The translations under genes and the position numbers were made by a program. A stretch of 64,000 bases of DNA from contig CM034244.1 of the NCBI GenBank assembly GCA_019916065.1, forward strand, positions 24,916,471 through 24,980,470, read 5' to 3'. How positions within the stretch are numbered: position 1 is the first letter of the stretch; each line of letters starts with the position of its first letter. The notes beneath the pieces were generated by a model. That model did no database searches. It saw nothing but the letters and a program-made list of their open reading frames with translations, and was not told the origin of the DNA. Shown here one piece after another: positions 13,488 to 24,638 of the stretch. Origin of the DNA: Vitellaria paradoxa (Eukaryota; Streptophyta; Magnoliopsida; Ericales; Sapotaceae).

Positions 13488-14437
13488 CTCGTGGCGAACC
13501 TGAGAAAAGTGTCGAGTCCCCTCCTTGTGCCCCGGCCCCTGCAATCCTCGATTTCGCGAGTTCCTTTGGGCCTCCGCCTATTTTAAGTTTTTTTCGATTA
13601 CTTTTTGTAATTTACGCTTGATAACGTCAAAACTTAAGGAAAAATAATTAACTCGCAATCTACTCACCTGTGCCTCGGGACTCGACCAATACCTGACGAG
13701 CTCAGCCCACTGGTGGGGAAGAACGCCCGGTGGGACCCGCTGGAGGATGTCAGGGTCATTCTCATGACCTTTCCAGTATTTATCTTTAATCTTATTTTTA
13801 TGATCCTTCCACATCTTCCGACACTTGGCGAACATAACGTCCCGGAAGTCTGGAGGAACATCAACTACATTGGCCTAAAAATGACAAATTGTAGAATATT
13901 ATTTGTTACAAGTTTCAGCACATAAACCACGTACAATTAGATATAAAATTTTCATACCTGTACCTCGGTCCATAGACCCTCGAACGTAGAATCTGGAAAA
14001 CGATCCCACTCGAGGGTGGTCAACGGGAATCTGATCGGATTCCGGACCAAATGTCCGAGCTGTGAAATCAAGACCGTCCATCCTTCCCAACCGGATGGGG
14101 CGTGTCATCCCACTGAACGGTCATCCACTGAGATCCGCAGTTCCACTGCGGCAATCCCTTCGAGGGCCCTCTGCCGACCTCGAAAGCCTGCTCGGAGTGG
14201 GAGAATCTGTTTCAAACAAATTGTTACATGATAAAACAACAGAATATACCTACTGTTGTTGGATAAGATACATTCCGAAATTAAAGAACTTTACCTGCAT
14301 CTGTGTCAGTCACTGAAGGACGCGTGGACATAGGGGGTGAAGGTGGGACAGCATCTGCTGAGCTACTCCCGGCACAGGATAGCCCGACGCTCAGCCATCG
14401 TCCTAGGACCAGTCCTCCTCCTAGAGCGTCCGAACAT
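13488..14437 (-). pseudogene. CACTA second gene, Transposase_24-like (TNPA-position), multi-exon
   Basis: Exons can be followed on the minus strand. One ends at 13958 before GTATG and, in the right frame, reads LEWDRFPDSTFEGLWTEVQ. The next is 13874-13668 (69 codons from AG/GCC to CAG/GTGAG) and includes KCRKMWKDHKNKIKDKYW and VPPGVLPHQWAELVRYW. The next is 13577-13488 (30 codons) and ends in RHE. The spacing of W, K and RHE residues matches the plant transposase family PF03004, the usual partner of TNP2 in CACTA elements. A possible start ATG is at 14437. An in-frame TGA lies near 14105, so at least one frame lesion is present. A further exon may run from 13395 into the gap, but its frame is uncertain. 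Confidence 0.7.
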
Positions 14438-14504
14438 GGCTCCCTAACTGTTCACAATTTAAACTTATTATAATTTCAAATACAAAGAAAAATAAATTTA
14501 AAAT

Positions 14505-17500
14505 CTACCTTGTTCGGATAAAAAGTACACAACCGTGTATTAGTATGTAAATCAACCGTATCTCCTTCGACCGTGTCCCTAACCCAATTAACATCTTCAT
14601 CACGTTGGACAATTGCATCTTGGTCAAGAGCTTGTTGGGCGAATGGATCAATATCTGGCTCATCGCAGTCGATCTGGTACACCCCCTCCTTGACATTTTA
14701 ACTGCAACTTGCCAGTTGGGATCAGCTCGATCGCCAACATAGTAAACTTGCTCTGCCATGGATGCCAGTATGTATGGTTCAGCTTCTATTTGTACATCTC
14801 GATGTAACAAATTGTTTAAATTGACCAATTTAAATTGGTACTTATCAGCTTTAACCCCGCGAATTGGATCAGCCCAAACACACTTGAATAATAAATATCT
14901 TAAACCCGATTGTAAACGATTTCAATAATGTCATTCAGTTGGCCGTAATAGTAACCACCGTCAATAGATGGACAACCGATGCCACTATTTTGTGTTGCTC
15001 GCCTATCATCTACTTCCTTGATGCGAAATCGAAACCCATTGATGTCACAAGCTGTGAAACGTCGAGCTGTCGTGTAAGGACCATCAGCCAACTGTTTTTT
15101 TCATCGGTCAAAATAGAATCCGTAGTACTTCGTAAATTGTATACCTATGAAATGTAAATTATCATGAATTAATTAAACACAAATTCATTGTGATGTGAAA
15201 ATCATATAAAAACATATGAAAATATTTAACACGTACGTAGTTCTTAAACCAGTCATGAAAACATTGATAATGGGACATTCGAATTTGATTGTCTGTTGCA
15301 CGAGGCATGTTCTGTTTCAGCTCGTTTATGTGTCTCCTGCAATGCAAATCAAACAGGATTGAGAATAATCACGATTTTTATTACAAATATGATGTAATTA
15401 ACTTTCTTTATTACGACAACGTGACTTACTGGGTCAATGGCACAACTGATTGGGTGTTGAAGAGCACGAACCGATGAGCTTGGATCCACTCGATGTGGTT
15501 GAGATCAAATGACGTGCCTTCCCCAATAGGGCCTTCATTTATCCGCTCCGACCTGCTAAAAGTCGTTTGGACATCATCGTTTAGATATGCCGCACAAAAA
15601 TTTATGCACTCATCCATCAAATATCCTTTCGCTATGGATGCCTCCGGTCGAGCTTTGTTCCGCACATACCTCTTCAATGTGTTCATATATCGCTCGATCG
15701 GATACATCCACCTAAATTGGACAGGGCCACCAAGCCGGGCTTCTTCAGTTAGGTGTATAGTCAAGTGAACCATGACATCAAAAAATGCCGGCGAAAAATT
15801 TTCTCTAGATGACACAGTGTCAAAGCAATCCTGTCCTGCAGACCCTTTAAATCTTCTGTACGGATTACTCTGTAACACAACTGCCTGAAGAAATTACTGA
15901 GCTCGATCAACGGCTGCACAACATTATTAGGCAAACATTCCTTACTGCTATAGGCAACAACTGTTGAAGCAGGACGTGGTTGTCATGACTTTTCAAACCC
16001 TGTAACGTCCGTTCGCTCATGTTGACTCGCTTCGAAATATTCGAGCAATATCCATCAGGTACCTTCACGCCTTTCAGAATTACAAGAACGCATCCTTCTC
16101 CTCCTTGCTCATGGTGTACTGTGCAGGTGGCATGTATGCCCTGTTGGACTCTCCCGGCTGCAAGTGCAATGGAGTTCTCAATCCCATCTCCTGCAAATCA
16201 CGTCGAGCATTAGCATTATCCTTTGATTTCCCCTTAACACCAAGGATCGTCCACAATATATTATCGCAAACATTCTTCTCAATGTGCATGACATCCAAGT
16301 TGTGCCTGAGTAAGTTGTCTTTCCAGTAGGGCAACTCATAGAAAATACTTTTCTTCTTCCAATTATGGGTTCGGTTCCTATTTGCACCAGAAATAGATGG
16401 TAGCGGGGGGCTAACAGATCCTGAAAGTCATATACTGTTCGAATTTGCTCCCGCTCCATCTGGGCCAGCAATTCGACCCCGGTCATTGCTCGTGGTGCCG
16501 GACCGAACTCCCGAGTGCCGTCAAACGAGACTCTGTCCTTCCTAAACCTATGCAACGGAGGTAGGAAGCGTCTATGACCCATGTACGCCCACTTTCTACC
16601 ATACTTTAGCCAAGTTGACTTCTTGCTCTGATTGCAACAAGGACATGCGAACTCTCCTTTCGTGCTCCAACCAGATAAGTTGGCGTACGCCGGAAAGTCG
16701 TTAATTGTCCATAGTAATGCTACCCGTAGTTTAAACATTTCATTTCTTGTTGAGTCAAATGTCATCACATTCATTAAGCTCTTCAATCAATGGTTGCATA
16801 TAAACGTCTATTTTATCCCCGGGACCCTTAGGTCCGTCAATCAATGTCGATAGGATGACAAAAGGTTGCCTCATGCACAGCCAAGGTGGAAGATTATATG
16901 GAACTAACAGTATAGGCCACGTACTGTGAGTTGCCCCAGTCATGCCTGAAAATGGGTTAAATCCATCAGCCGCCAAACCAAGCCGTACACTGCGAGAATC
17001 GACAGCGAAATCAGGGTGTCTTCTATCAAAATCCTTCCACGCCGGAGAGTTTGTTGGATGGGATAAGTTCCCATGATCCCCCCTGTTCTCGGCATGCCAA
17101 GTCATTAGTTTAGAGATCTTGGATGACATGAAAAATCTCTTCAATCGTGGCTTAAGTGGAAAGTAGCGCACTTGCTTTGCAGCCACAAGCTTACCACGAT
17201 TTGAACTACCCAAACGATTCTGCCGAGTTTGGATAGTACCAACATTCTTCCATCTCGAAACACCACACACGGTACACGTATCGAGGTTGCCATTCTCATT
17301 CCGAAACAACATGCAACTATTGGGACATGCATCCAGAGTTTCGTATGTGAATCCCAAATTCTCAGTTAACTTGCGTGCCTGGTAGTACGATTCTGCAAGC
17401 TTAGCTCCCGCTGGTAAAACCCTACGGAGTAACTGTAGTAGCATGTCAAATGACGTATCTGACCAGTGATTCAACGCCTTCAAATGTAACAACTCAACGA

Positions 17501-17980
17501 TAAATGACAATTTACTGAACTCCTGACATCCAGGATATAATTCTGTCTGCGCATCATCGAGTATTTCAAAATATCTCAATGACTCATCATCTGCACCCGA
17601 GCGGGGACTAGTTCCACCCGTCAGATTAATACCGGCACCGTTGTCTTCATGTGTCAATCCACATGCGATATCAGCTAGCATCGCGAGCATTGGATCAGCT
17701 TCCTCTGCAACCTCGGCCTCCACCTCAACGGTTTCTTTCGGACGAGAGGCGGTATACTCTTCCCCATGGAGAGTCCAGAATTTATACTGCTTCAGGAACC
17801 CATTACGGATCAGGTGCTCTCTGACAACCTCCCGTGTATAGTAATACCGGTTAGCACACTTCCTGCAGGACAACTAATGTACCCACTGGGAAACCCACTG
17901 GTGAATGCAATAAACTGATTAATCCCCTCCACATACTCCGGGGACATCCTATTCGGCAAATCAATCCAACTCTTATCCAT
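14505..17980 (-). pseudogene. CACTA TNP2-like transposase, frameshifted
   Basis: This is the transposase that would excise and reinsert the CACTA element. Reading down from 17980, MDKSWIDLPNRMS begins the transposase-associated domain (PF13963). After a frameshift near 17878 the longest open piece, 17873-16755 (372 aa), holds CRKCANRYYY, the CPNSCMLFRNE cysteine motif and the start of the Transposase_21 core (PF02992). The core continues as LLWTINDFPAYANLSGWSTK (16786-16178) and YWKDNLLRHNLDVMHIEKNV (16334-16080). A DUF4218 region follows (15878-15426, then an exon at ~15347-15230 with HYQCFHDWFKNY) and then a DUF4216 region (15091-14505). The frame breaks near 17878, 16786, 16400, 16077, 15820 and 14900. 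The homopolymers at several breaks could be decay or assembly error. Domain order is complete, so it decayed after arriving whole. Confidence 0.85.
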
Positions 17981-18358
17981 CTCGCTTAGAGTGTCTGTGG
18001 AGTCCCAAGAGGAAAAAAATGTCATTACTATAAAATGTAGTGCCATATGCAAAACACCTAGTCTTAAACTTTACCTCCTCATTACAGGGTGGTTGGTCCT
18101 ATCCCATTCGAGAATACACGATCCAACTTGCACTCAACAACTCAATGCCTTTGTCCCCTAATTAGATAAAATTTCGGCAGCATGTCCGCGTGGTTCTCCA
18201 AGTACACGATACACAGACGACATCAGTCGTACCCTGTGTACGCACCCGGAGAACAACAGGACGTCAACCGAAGCTTCATCTAACATAGGACAGTACATGA
18301 GTTGTTGAAGACAGGATGGATAATTGCATTCCCAAACTGTCCATACTGGACAATTCAA

Positions 18359-21300
18359 GAATCGCGTACGTCAATCCCCGCACGTTCATCGAAAACAACG
18401 AACCTGGTCAAAGACCTAATCCGTTACCTAAGGATGACCAAACAGGTGGCGTACGAGATTCTTAAACGGGTCTAAGTTTCACTAATATATGCAAATGAAT
18501 AAAATAAAGTGTTCTCAATGTCTGTTTGTTTTCTAACTTAGAATAAAGTATTTAGATGTTGATTGGGCCTAGACAAGATTAGGGGTTTTTTGTAGTTACT
18601 AATTGAACTAATTAACTCTTATTAATTAACTACTGCTGCTTGTGTAATTAATTACTATATTATTCGGTAAATTACCTAGAAATATTATAATATTATTGTT
18701 TGACCTAATTTTCTTATCGTATTCGTATTGGATTAGACTGGGCCCAAGCAAGATGTTGGATTGGGCCCAGGCAAGATTAGGGGTTTTATTGTAGTTACTA
18801 ATTGAACTAATTAAATATTATTAATTAACTACTGCTGCTTGTGTAATTAATTACTATATTATTCGGTAAATTACCTAGAAACAATATTATAATATTATTG
18901 TTTGACCTAATTTTCTTATCGTATTCGTATTGGATTAGACTGGGCCCAAGCAAGATGTTGGATTGGGCCCAGGCAAGTTAGGGGTTTTATTGTAGTTATT
19001 AATTGAACTAATTAAATATTATTAATTAACTACTACTGCTTGTGTAATTAATTACTATATTATTCGGTAAATTACCTAGAAACAATATTATAATATTATT
19101 GTTTGACCTAATTTTCTTATCGTATTCGTATTGGATTGGACTGGGCCCAAGAAGGCCCAAGAAAAATGTTGGATTGGGCCCAAGCAAGATTAGGGGTTTT
19201 CTTGTAATTAGAGTTAATTATTGTTATTCAAAAAAATAACACTTCAATAAATTATCCGAAGATCAAATATACAACAAATAAAATAATACGATACAAATTA
19301 AATAAATTAACAATAGATATTACGAACAATTCAATATTTACTCATTATAACATAAATCAAACTATGATTTCAAATAATAAAAGTATTTTCAATCATTTGA
19401 GTAACCAGCCATTACAATATTAATTGAAAGCGTCTAATTTAACCTAAATTAATTATATTATCAATATTCTAATTCGTTATTTAATATTTTAACTAATATA
19501 AATATTTAATGAACCTAAAAATTGTAATTTAATATTATTATTTACCTAATCTTACTATTTTTAGTATTATTGTTTAATTCAAAATATATAAATTAACAAC
19601 AAATATTACGATATTAATATTTTTTAGTATTATTGTTTCCTATTTATGATACTTTTTATTTAATATTTTTCATAATATTTTTTTAATAATTTTTAAGTAT
19701 GCTATTTACATTCATGAAAATGTTATAAAATAAGAGAACTTACATACAAGTGAAAATTATTATTAATTTTTTTTTTGTCTTATGCATCCATTCTTATTTA
19801 AATGTATTCTTTTTATGAAAATAAGTAATATGTTTAAAAGTTTACAAACTTTATTGTATTTAATTTATTAAAAAATCTATCAACTTTTACTAACTTTTTA
19901 TACTTTTTTCAAACTATATATTATTTTTACATTAAACTATATATTAATTCTCATATTTTTAGTATTATTGTCTAACATTATAAATATCATAATATAATTT
20001 AATTTCCGTAAGGTAAGTTAATCAATTTATTTATAAAAATTACCATATTGGGTGAAGATGTTAGCACTGCTTCAAAAACTCTCTCTACCCTTTGTCATTT
20101 TTTGTTTTTACAAAATTACAAAGTTAATTTCGTAGTGAAGAACAATTAATACAAAATATATCAATTGCCGTAATTACATTCACTTTCTATTTATTATTTC
20201 AAAATTAACATTCTTCGTTTTACTTTTATTTTTATGACTTTTTAATTTGATGAGTGGAGAAAAAATCTTCTCTCGTTTCATGAATAGGTTCGTCCTGCCA
20301 GACACCTAATAATAATAATTAAACCATAATAAAAGTTTCCTATTGGTAGCGTTTGTATTTGTCGTTTCCCCATTTATATTTATAGATTTTTGAAAATAGA
20401 TAACAAAAACGTGTTTGATATATTATTTTTATTTTTTTTGTTTACAGAAAAAACTTAAACAAAAAAATTTGTTTTCACTCTCGTTTTCTTTTCTATTATA
20501 AATATTTTGTTAATTTCATACTTAATCTATTTTTGTTGCATCACATTAAAAATGAATTATTTTATTCAAAGATTTATTAAACTAAAATTATTTTTGATAA
20601 ATGTTATAATTTATTTAATTTAGTTAATTTAAAATAAATAATATAGTAAAATTAATGAAGTATAAGATACCAGTCGAACTACCAGTTGAAAGCGGAAGAG
20701 GCATGAGTCCTCCCAGCAAGAGTTAGATTATGAAGTTTTACATGTATTACAAATTTAACAGTGTTTTACCCTCATCCTGTGATATTTATAAAGAAATAAT
20801 TGAAAATAAGAGAACTTATCCACTGTAAAAGAGAAATAAAAAAGTCAAATTTTTTTTTTCGGTTCATCTGTGGGTGATTTTTTATTTGAAGTATTTGTTT
20901 ATAAATTTTAAACGTGACTACTATGCTTTAAAATATTAAATAAACAAAATTAATAAAAAATATTGTATAGACAAAAGTAATAATAAAAAAATTGACTAAT
21001 ATTTGATTTTCCTAACTTGTAAAACCATCCTAAGGGTTGAGCGGACAATGCTGTGGTGGGCCTAAGTGACTCTCTGATTTAAAAAAAAAAATGATATTTA
21101 TGTAAATTTTTTATTAAAAAAATTTATATTATAATTTGATTCCTCAAAAATTTTTAAAAATAATAGTCTTATTAGAAAAAAAAAAACTAATTTGGTATAT
21201 AAAATTTGAATTAAAAAAATTTAAGTTATAAATCAATCTCTTTAAAATTAGTCAATTACCAAAAAAAATCTCCTTAAAATTTTATTTTCTCTTAGTTGTT

Positions 21301-22560
21301 ATATGATAGTGTTTAAATGGTTAAAAAATAAATAGTGAAAAAATAACACGTGGCAAATTTAATTGAAAGATATTAAAAATAGTTAATAAAAATTTTTAAT
21401 ATTTTTAATAAACTAAATACTCCTATATAATCTAAAATTTAAAATTCAATTGATACTATTTGTATCTATATTATTTTATTTTATTCATTAATATAATTTT
21501 TTAAGCCCAAGTTTAACGCCCCAAAGAAATAGCTCCCAGGCCAAAAAATTGACTTCATCTATGAGATTGATGTGACAAAAGGTTACATGCATAATTTTCC
21601 AAGTATGACAAGATGTTAATTTTTTTTGTTTTTCATGTCAAGTGCTCACATTATTATATTTCTTCTAAGTTATTATTTTATAATATATTTTACCTATCAT
21701 ATTAAAATAGGTAATTAAATTATAAGAATTTAAATATTCATTATATTTTTATAATTTTAATCTTATAATTAAATAAAAATTAAATAAGTATTTTTTTTCA
21801 TTTTATTCTAACGTTCTAATTCTATCTTCAGAATTTTGAAATTCTGAGAATTTCAGAGTATCCTCAAAATTTTAAAATTATTGAATTTTAATTCAATATT
21901 ACAGATACAGTTATATTATTTAATTAAAAAAATTAAATTAAATTTAAATCATTAAATTTTTAATTTAACGGTATAACTTGCAAATCATGAAATTTACAAA
22001 ACTCTCCCAATCTTTTAAATTATCGTCTATACTGGCAACTTTTGGAGTACAGTAAAATAATACAAAATTTTATAAATTTCTACAAACACAAATTACAAGA
22101 TAATAAAATATAAATTTTTTACTCCGCACAAAACACAACAATTTTTTCACTCACTAAATTTTTCTTCTAAAATGTCTTTTTTTTTCTTCCAACATACCAA
22201 TTTTTATAAAATAAAATTAAAAACAGAATAAAAAAAATAGCAAATAAAAAATACAGAAAAAAAAACAGCAAACAAAAAAAAAAAAACAGAAAAAAACAAC
22301 AAATTAAAAAAAATTAAAAAACAGCAACATACATAAAAAAAAAATTATTACACAGTATACACATGAAATAAACAAGTAACGAGTAACTAAAAAAAAAAAA
22401 AATAAACAAACAATAATACATACATGCATGTATAGATAATCATCAAACCCCCAACCACGAAAACAAAAAAATTTATTTACATTTATCCAACAATAAACAT
22501 GAAAAAACAGAAAATAGAAAAAAATTTCAAACTAAAAAAAAAATATCCAAACCTGGTGTA
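18359..22560. other. AT-rich non-coding part of the CACTA element, no gene seen
   Basis: This stretch lies between the transposase start and the GC-rich leader. It is very A/T rich, with long A runs at 22190-22420 (T runs on the transposon's sense strand, as in plant introns). I see no open frame with recognisable content. Apart from the tandem repeat at 18548-19200 it shows only simple-sequence patches. It may be a large 5' intron or contain small unrecognised insertions. Confidence 0.5.
18548..19200. repeat. ~200-bp tandem repeat, 3+ copies
   Basis: The phrase GATTGGGCC followed by CAAGATTAGGGGTTTT recurs at 18561, 18759, 18961 and 19172, steps of 198, 202 and 211 bp. Between the anchors the copies share TTAATTAACTACTGCTGCTT, TTATTCGGTAAATTACC and a TTGACCTAATTTTCTTATCG block. 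From copy 2 on, a paired GGGCCC core (two GGGCCCA sites ~25 bp apart) is present. It is non-coding and lies ~570 bp upstream of the TNP2 start on the transposon's strand. Confidence 0.88.
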
Positions 22561-22620
22561 GTGTTGACTTAACCTCCAAAAAAACTATAATAAACAAAAA
22601 AAAAATATTAGTGCATGTTT

Positions 22621-22623
22621 ATT

Positions 22624-22651
<28 letters not shown>
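22621..22651. repeat. (GA)n microsatellite
   Basis: Perfect GA repeat of about 15 units, reading (CT)n on the transposon's sense strand just after the leader exon's splice donor. A pyrimidine-rich tract in a 5' intron is common in plants. Confidence 0.95.
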
Positions 22652-22657
<6 letters not shown>

Positions 22658-22680
22658 CAAGAGAGAGAAAGAAATATACC

Positions 22681-22820
22681 TCCGGCGACGGCAGCGGCGG
22701 TAGCGGCGGGGCACCTTCGGCACAGCAGATGGGGAGAGAAGAGAAAGCGCAGGGGAGGAGAGGCAAAAGAGAGGGAGGGAGAGGAAAAATAGGGAGGTGT
22801 TCTGTCCAATATAATTAGAG
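22681..22820 (-). promoter_or_regulatory. GC-rich leader (probable 5' UTR exon) of the CACTA transcript
   Basis: A compact GC-rich island (CCGCCGCTGCCGTCGCC on the minus strand) sits in very AT-rich sequence. On the minus strand it ends in GCCGGAG and is followed by a good splice donor, GTATATTTC, at 22679. The island lies between the transposon terminus and its coding region, where CACTA elements usually keep a promoter and untranslated leader. Frames across it in both directions are low-complexity (RERERE, SLSLSL) and are not believable genes. Confidence 0.5.
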
Positions 22821-22824
22821 AATC

Positions 22825-23042
22825 AGTGACCGCTTAAAGCGGTCGCTAATACGGTCGCTAGAAGAGTATTAGCGACTGCTTAAAGCGGTCGTGCGAATTT
22901 TTCCGTCGTCGATACCTTGCCGCACGGGATTAGCGACAGCAGTTTAAGTGACCGCTTAAGGCGGTCGCTATACTCTTCTAGCAACGCGCTTAAAGCGGTC
23001 GCCCGAGGTTTCCATTCGCCAATCACCCAATCTCTAGTAGTG
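22825..23042 (-). repeat. CACTA terminus with palindromic subterminal repeats
   Basis: At least four copies of a near-palindrome GACCGCTTAAAGCGGTC and its variants occur at ~22828, ~22872, ~22949 and ~22985. They end in the sequence whose complement is CACTACTAGAGA (23042 inward). In the CACTA family, short subterminal repeats are bound by the TNPA-type protein to pair the ends for excision. The 3-bp target duplication cannot be checked because the other end is missing. Confidence 0.85.
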
Positions 23043-23544
23043 AAACATGTAATAATTTGAAGAAATAATGGCCTAATTATGGTTTTGTTTCATAGGCAGC
23101 AGAAATTTTTTTTACTTATTATTTAAGAGGTACATTATTAGATTTTTAATTAATTAGTGATTTAAAGCCGAAATTTCAAAGAAAAAAAAGTAACAAGGGT
23201 TTTTTTTTTTTTTTTTTTGGGTGATGAAAAATGTATAGAAATTGATTTTTGGGTTTTGGCACCATTTTTTTGAAGAATTTTTATTGAAAATTTTTAAATT
23301 TGTCACTTTAGCCTTTGTTTTTAGGGAAAATTACAGAACAATGAACTTTTAACAAATTATTCAGTCTAACACCGTTTGTATCTAGCTATTAAAGTGAGGA
23401 TAATTTTGTTAATTTTGTATGCTCTCGGAAAAATTGTGGTCAAAAGATCAGCCACTGCTTCTTCCATTATTATGTTAGCAACTGATAGTACTTTCCTTTA
23501 CAAAATCAATTTATTCAGTTGAAAATTGAAATATATAATTATAT
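23043..23544. other. Intergenic spacer, no feature recognised
   Basis: About 500 bp between the CACTA terminus and the target site of the Tat element. It is AT-rich with a ~20-T run near 23196-23217. I see no gene or repeat structure. Originally it continued directly into the sequence at 56594. Confidence 0.6.
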
Positions 23545-23549
23545 ATTTG

Positions 23550-24543
23550 TGCTAATCCCAATAAACCTTCAACCAAGTATGGACATGTGATCCGACACAA
23601 TGGCGACGGTTGCCAAAGATTCAAAAATTGGTCAAAAACTTTCAAGGCCAATGAACCAAGCCATTCTAAAGATCCTTAGCATGCATCACCTAAGAGTTAA
23701 GGCCAATGTTACGTAGTTTTGAGAAGGTAGAGGATTTTGGAGGATGGCCGATCACAATGTCAAGGTAGTTGAAAGCTATGACACTATCGGCCTAAGAATG
23801 GATTTGATCAAGAGAGTGAAGTTAATTAGCCAGTTAGGCCGATGATAGCCGCATATGAATCGATGTGTCTTTATTTCTAAGCAAATCTAAGGGAAGTTAG
23901 TAGCGGCCAAAGTTTTGTGAGTAGTTTTTGATAACCATAACGTCTCGAGAATCTAGGAATGAATAATGACATGTGGCCATGCCTTCCTGAACGTGCAAAC
24001 ACGAGAGACTTGTAGATAACCATTTCTATTTATGACTATAACTAACAAAAACAAAGGGTGAGAAAGGGCTCCTCAACCCACAACTTCCCCTGCGGAATCT
24101 TTGTTTTTAAGTTTTTTTCATTCGTGGCCGCTAGTTAGGAGTAGCGTAGTTTAAATCTTCTAAGCCTCTGTGTTATCATCAAAACTATTTCCTCACACAA
24201 TTTCTGATCACCTGATCTCTTTTCTTTTGGATTGAAGTTGATGATTTCTGGTTCAATGAAGGCTCAAGTATAGATATTTACGGCCTTTTCTTGATTACTG
24301 TTCTTCCTTTTTGCTTTATTTTCAGTTTGCTTATTGTTTGTTCTTGTTAATTACTGTACACATTGGAAAAAGTCCTCTTAGAGGCAAGCAATCTCACTTT
24401 TTCACTTACCTGGTTCTTGTTCGTATCTTCACATATTTAGATCATTTTTATCCTAGCATGCTCGCACACACATATCACAAATACTTTTGAGAAAAAATTG
24501 CAAAACAAAATGCAATTGTTGGTAATCATTTTGGGCATAAATG
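23550..24543 (+). repeat. 5' LTR of the Tat element
   Basis: It aligns with 55545-56588 along its length. Shared blocks include CATTCTAAAGATCCTTAGCA, GGAGTAGCGTAGTTT or a variant, TCTGTGTTATCATCAAAACT with substitutions, and TCTTAGAGGCAA. It starts TGCTAATCCC right after the ATTTG target copy and ends at CATAAATG, where the 3' LTR has CATAAACA. Substitutions are dense, so the element is old. Confidence 0.85.
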
Positions 24544-24545
24544 AT

Positions 24546-24566
24546 TTTTGGCATGCCCGGTAGGAC
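24546..24566 (+). other. Primer-binding site of the Tat element
   Basis: Directly after the 5' LTR comes TTTGGCATGCCCGGTAGGAC, placed where a tRNA primer would anneal to start reverse transcription. It resembles the TGGC-CGCCCGGTGGGAC primer sites I associate with Tat/Ogre-type elements. I am not sure which tRNA it matches. Confidence 0.6.
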
Positions 24567-24638
24567 CCTAGTTCTAAGTGTGTGGTAATTACTAGACAAC
24601 AAAGTAGAGAGTTTAAACAAAGAGAAGGGAAAGAAATC

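Larger units (their letters stand above)
13327..23042 (-). mobile_element. CACTA (En/Spm) DNA transposon, 3' end lost in the gap
   Basis: This is a class II cut-and-paste transposon read on the minus strand. Its 5' terminus is at 23042, where the minus strand begins CACTACTAGAGATTGGG. It is followed by subterminal palindromic repeats, a GC-rich leader, a TNP2-like transposase region (~14505-17980) and a second Transposase_24-type gene (~13488-14437). At least 9.7 kb is present, and the other terminus is in or beyond the gap. The transposase frame is broken several times, so the element cannot be autonomous. That the AT-rich stretch 18.4-22.6 kb belongs to the element is inferred from its place between the transposase start and the leader; it may hold later insertions. 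Confidence 0.88.

Noticed and set aside
22585..22818. Two overlapping frames in the GC-rich leader
   Set aside because: Both are low-complexity readings of GA/CT and GGC repeats.
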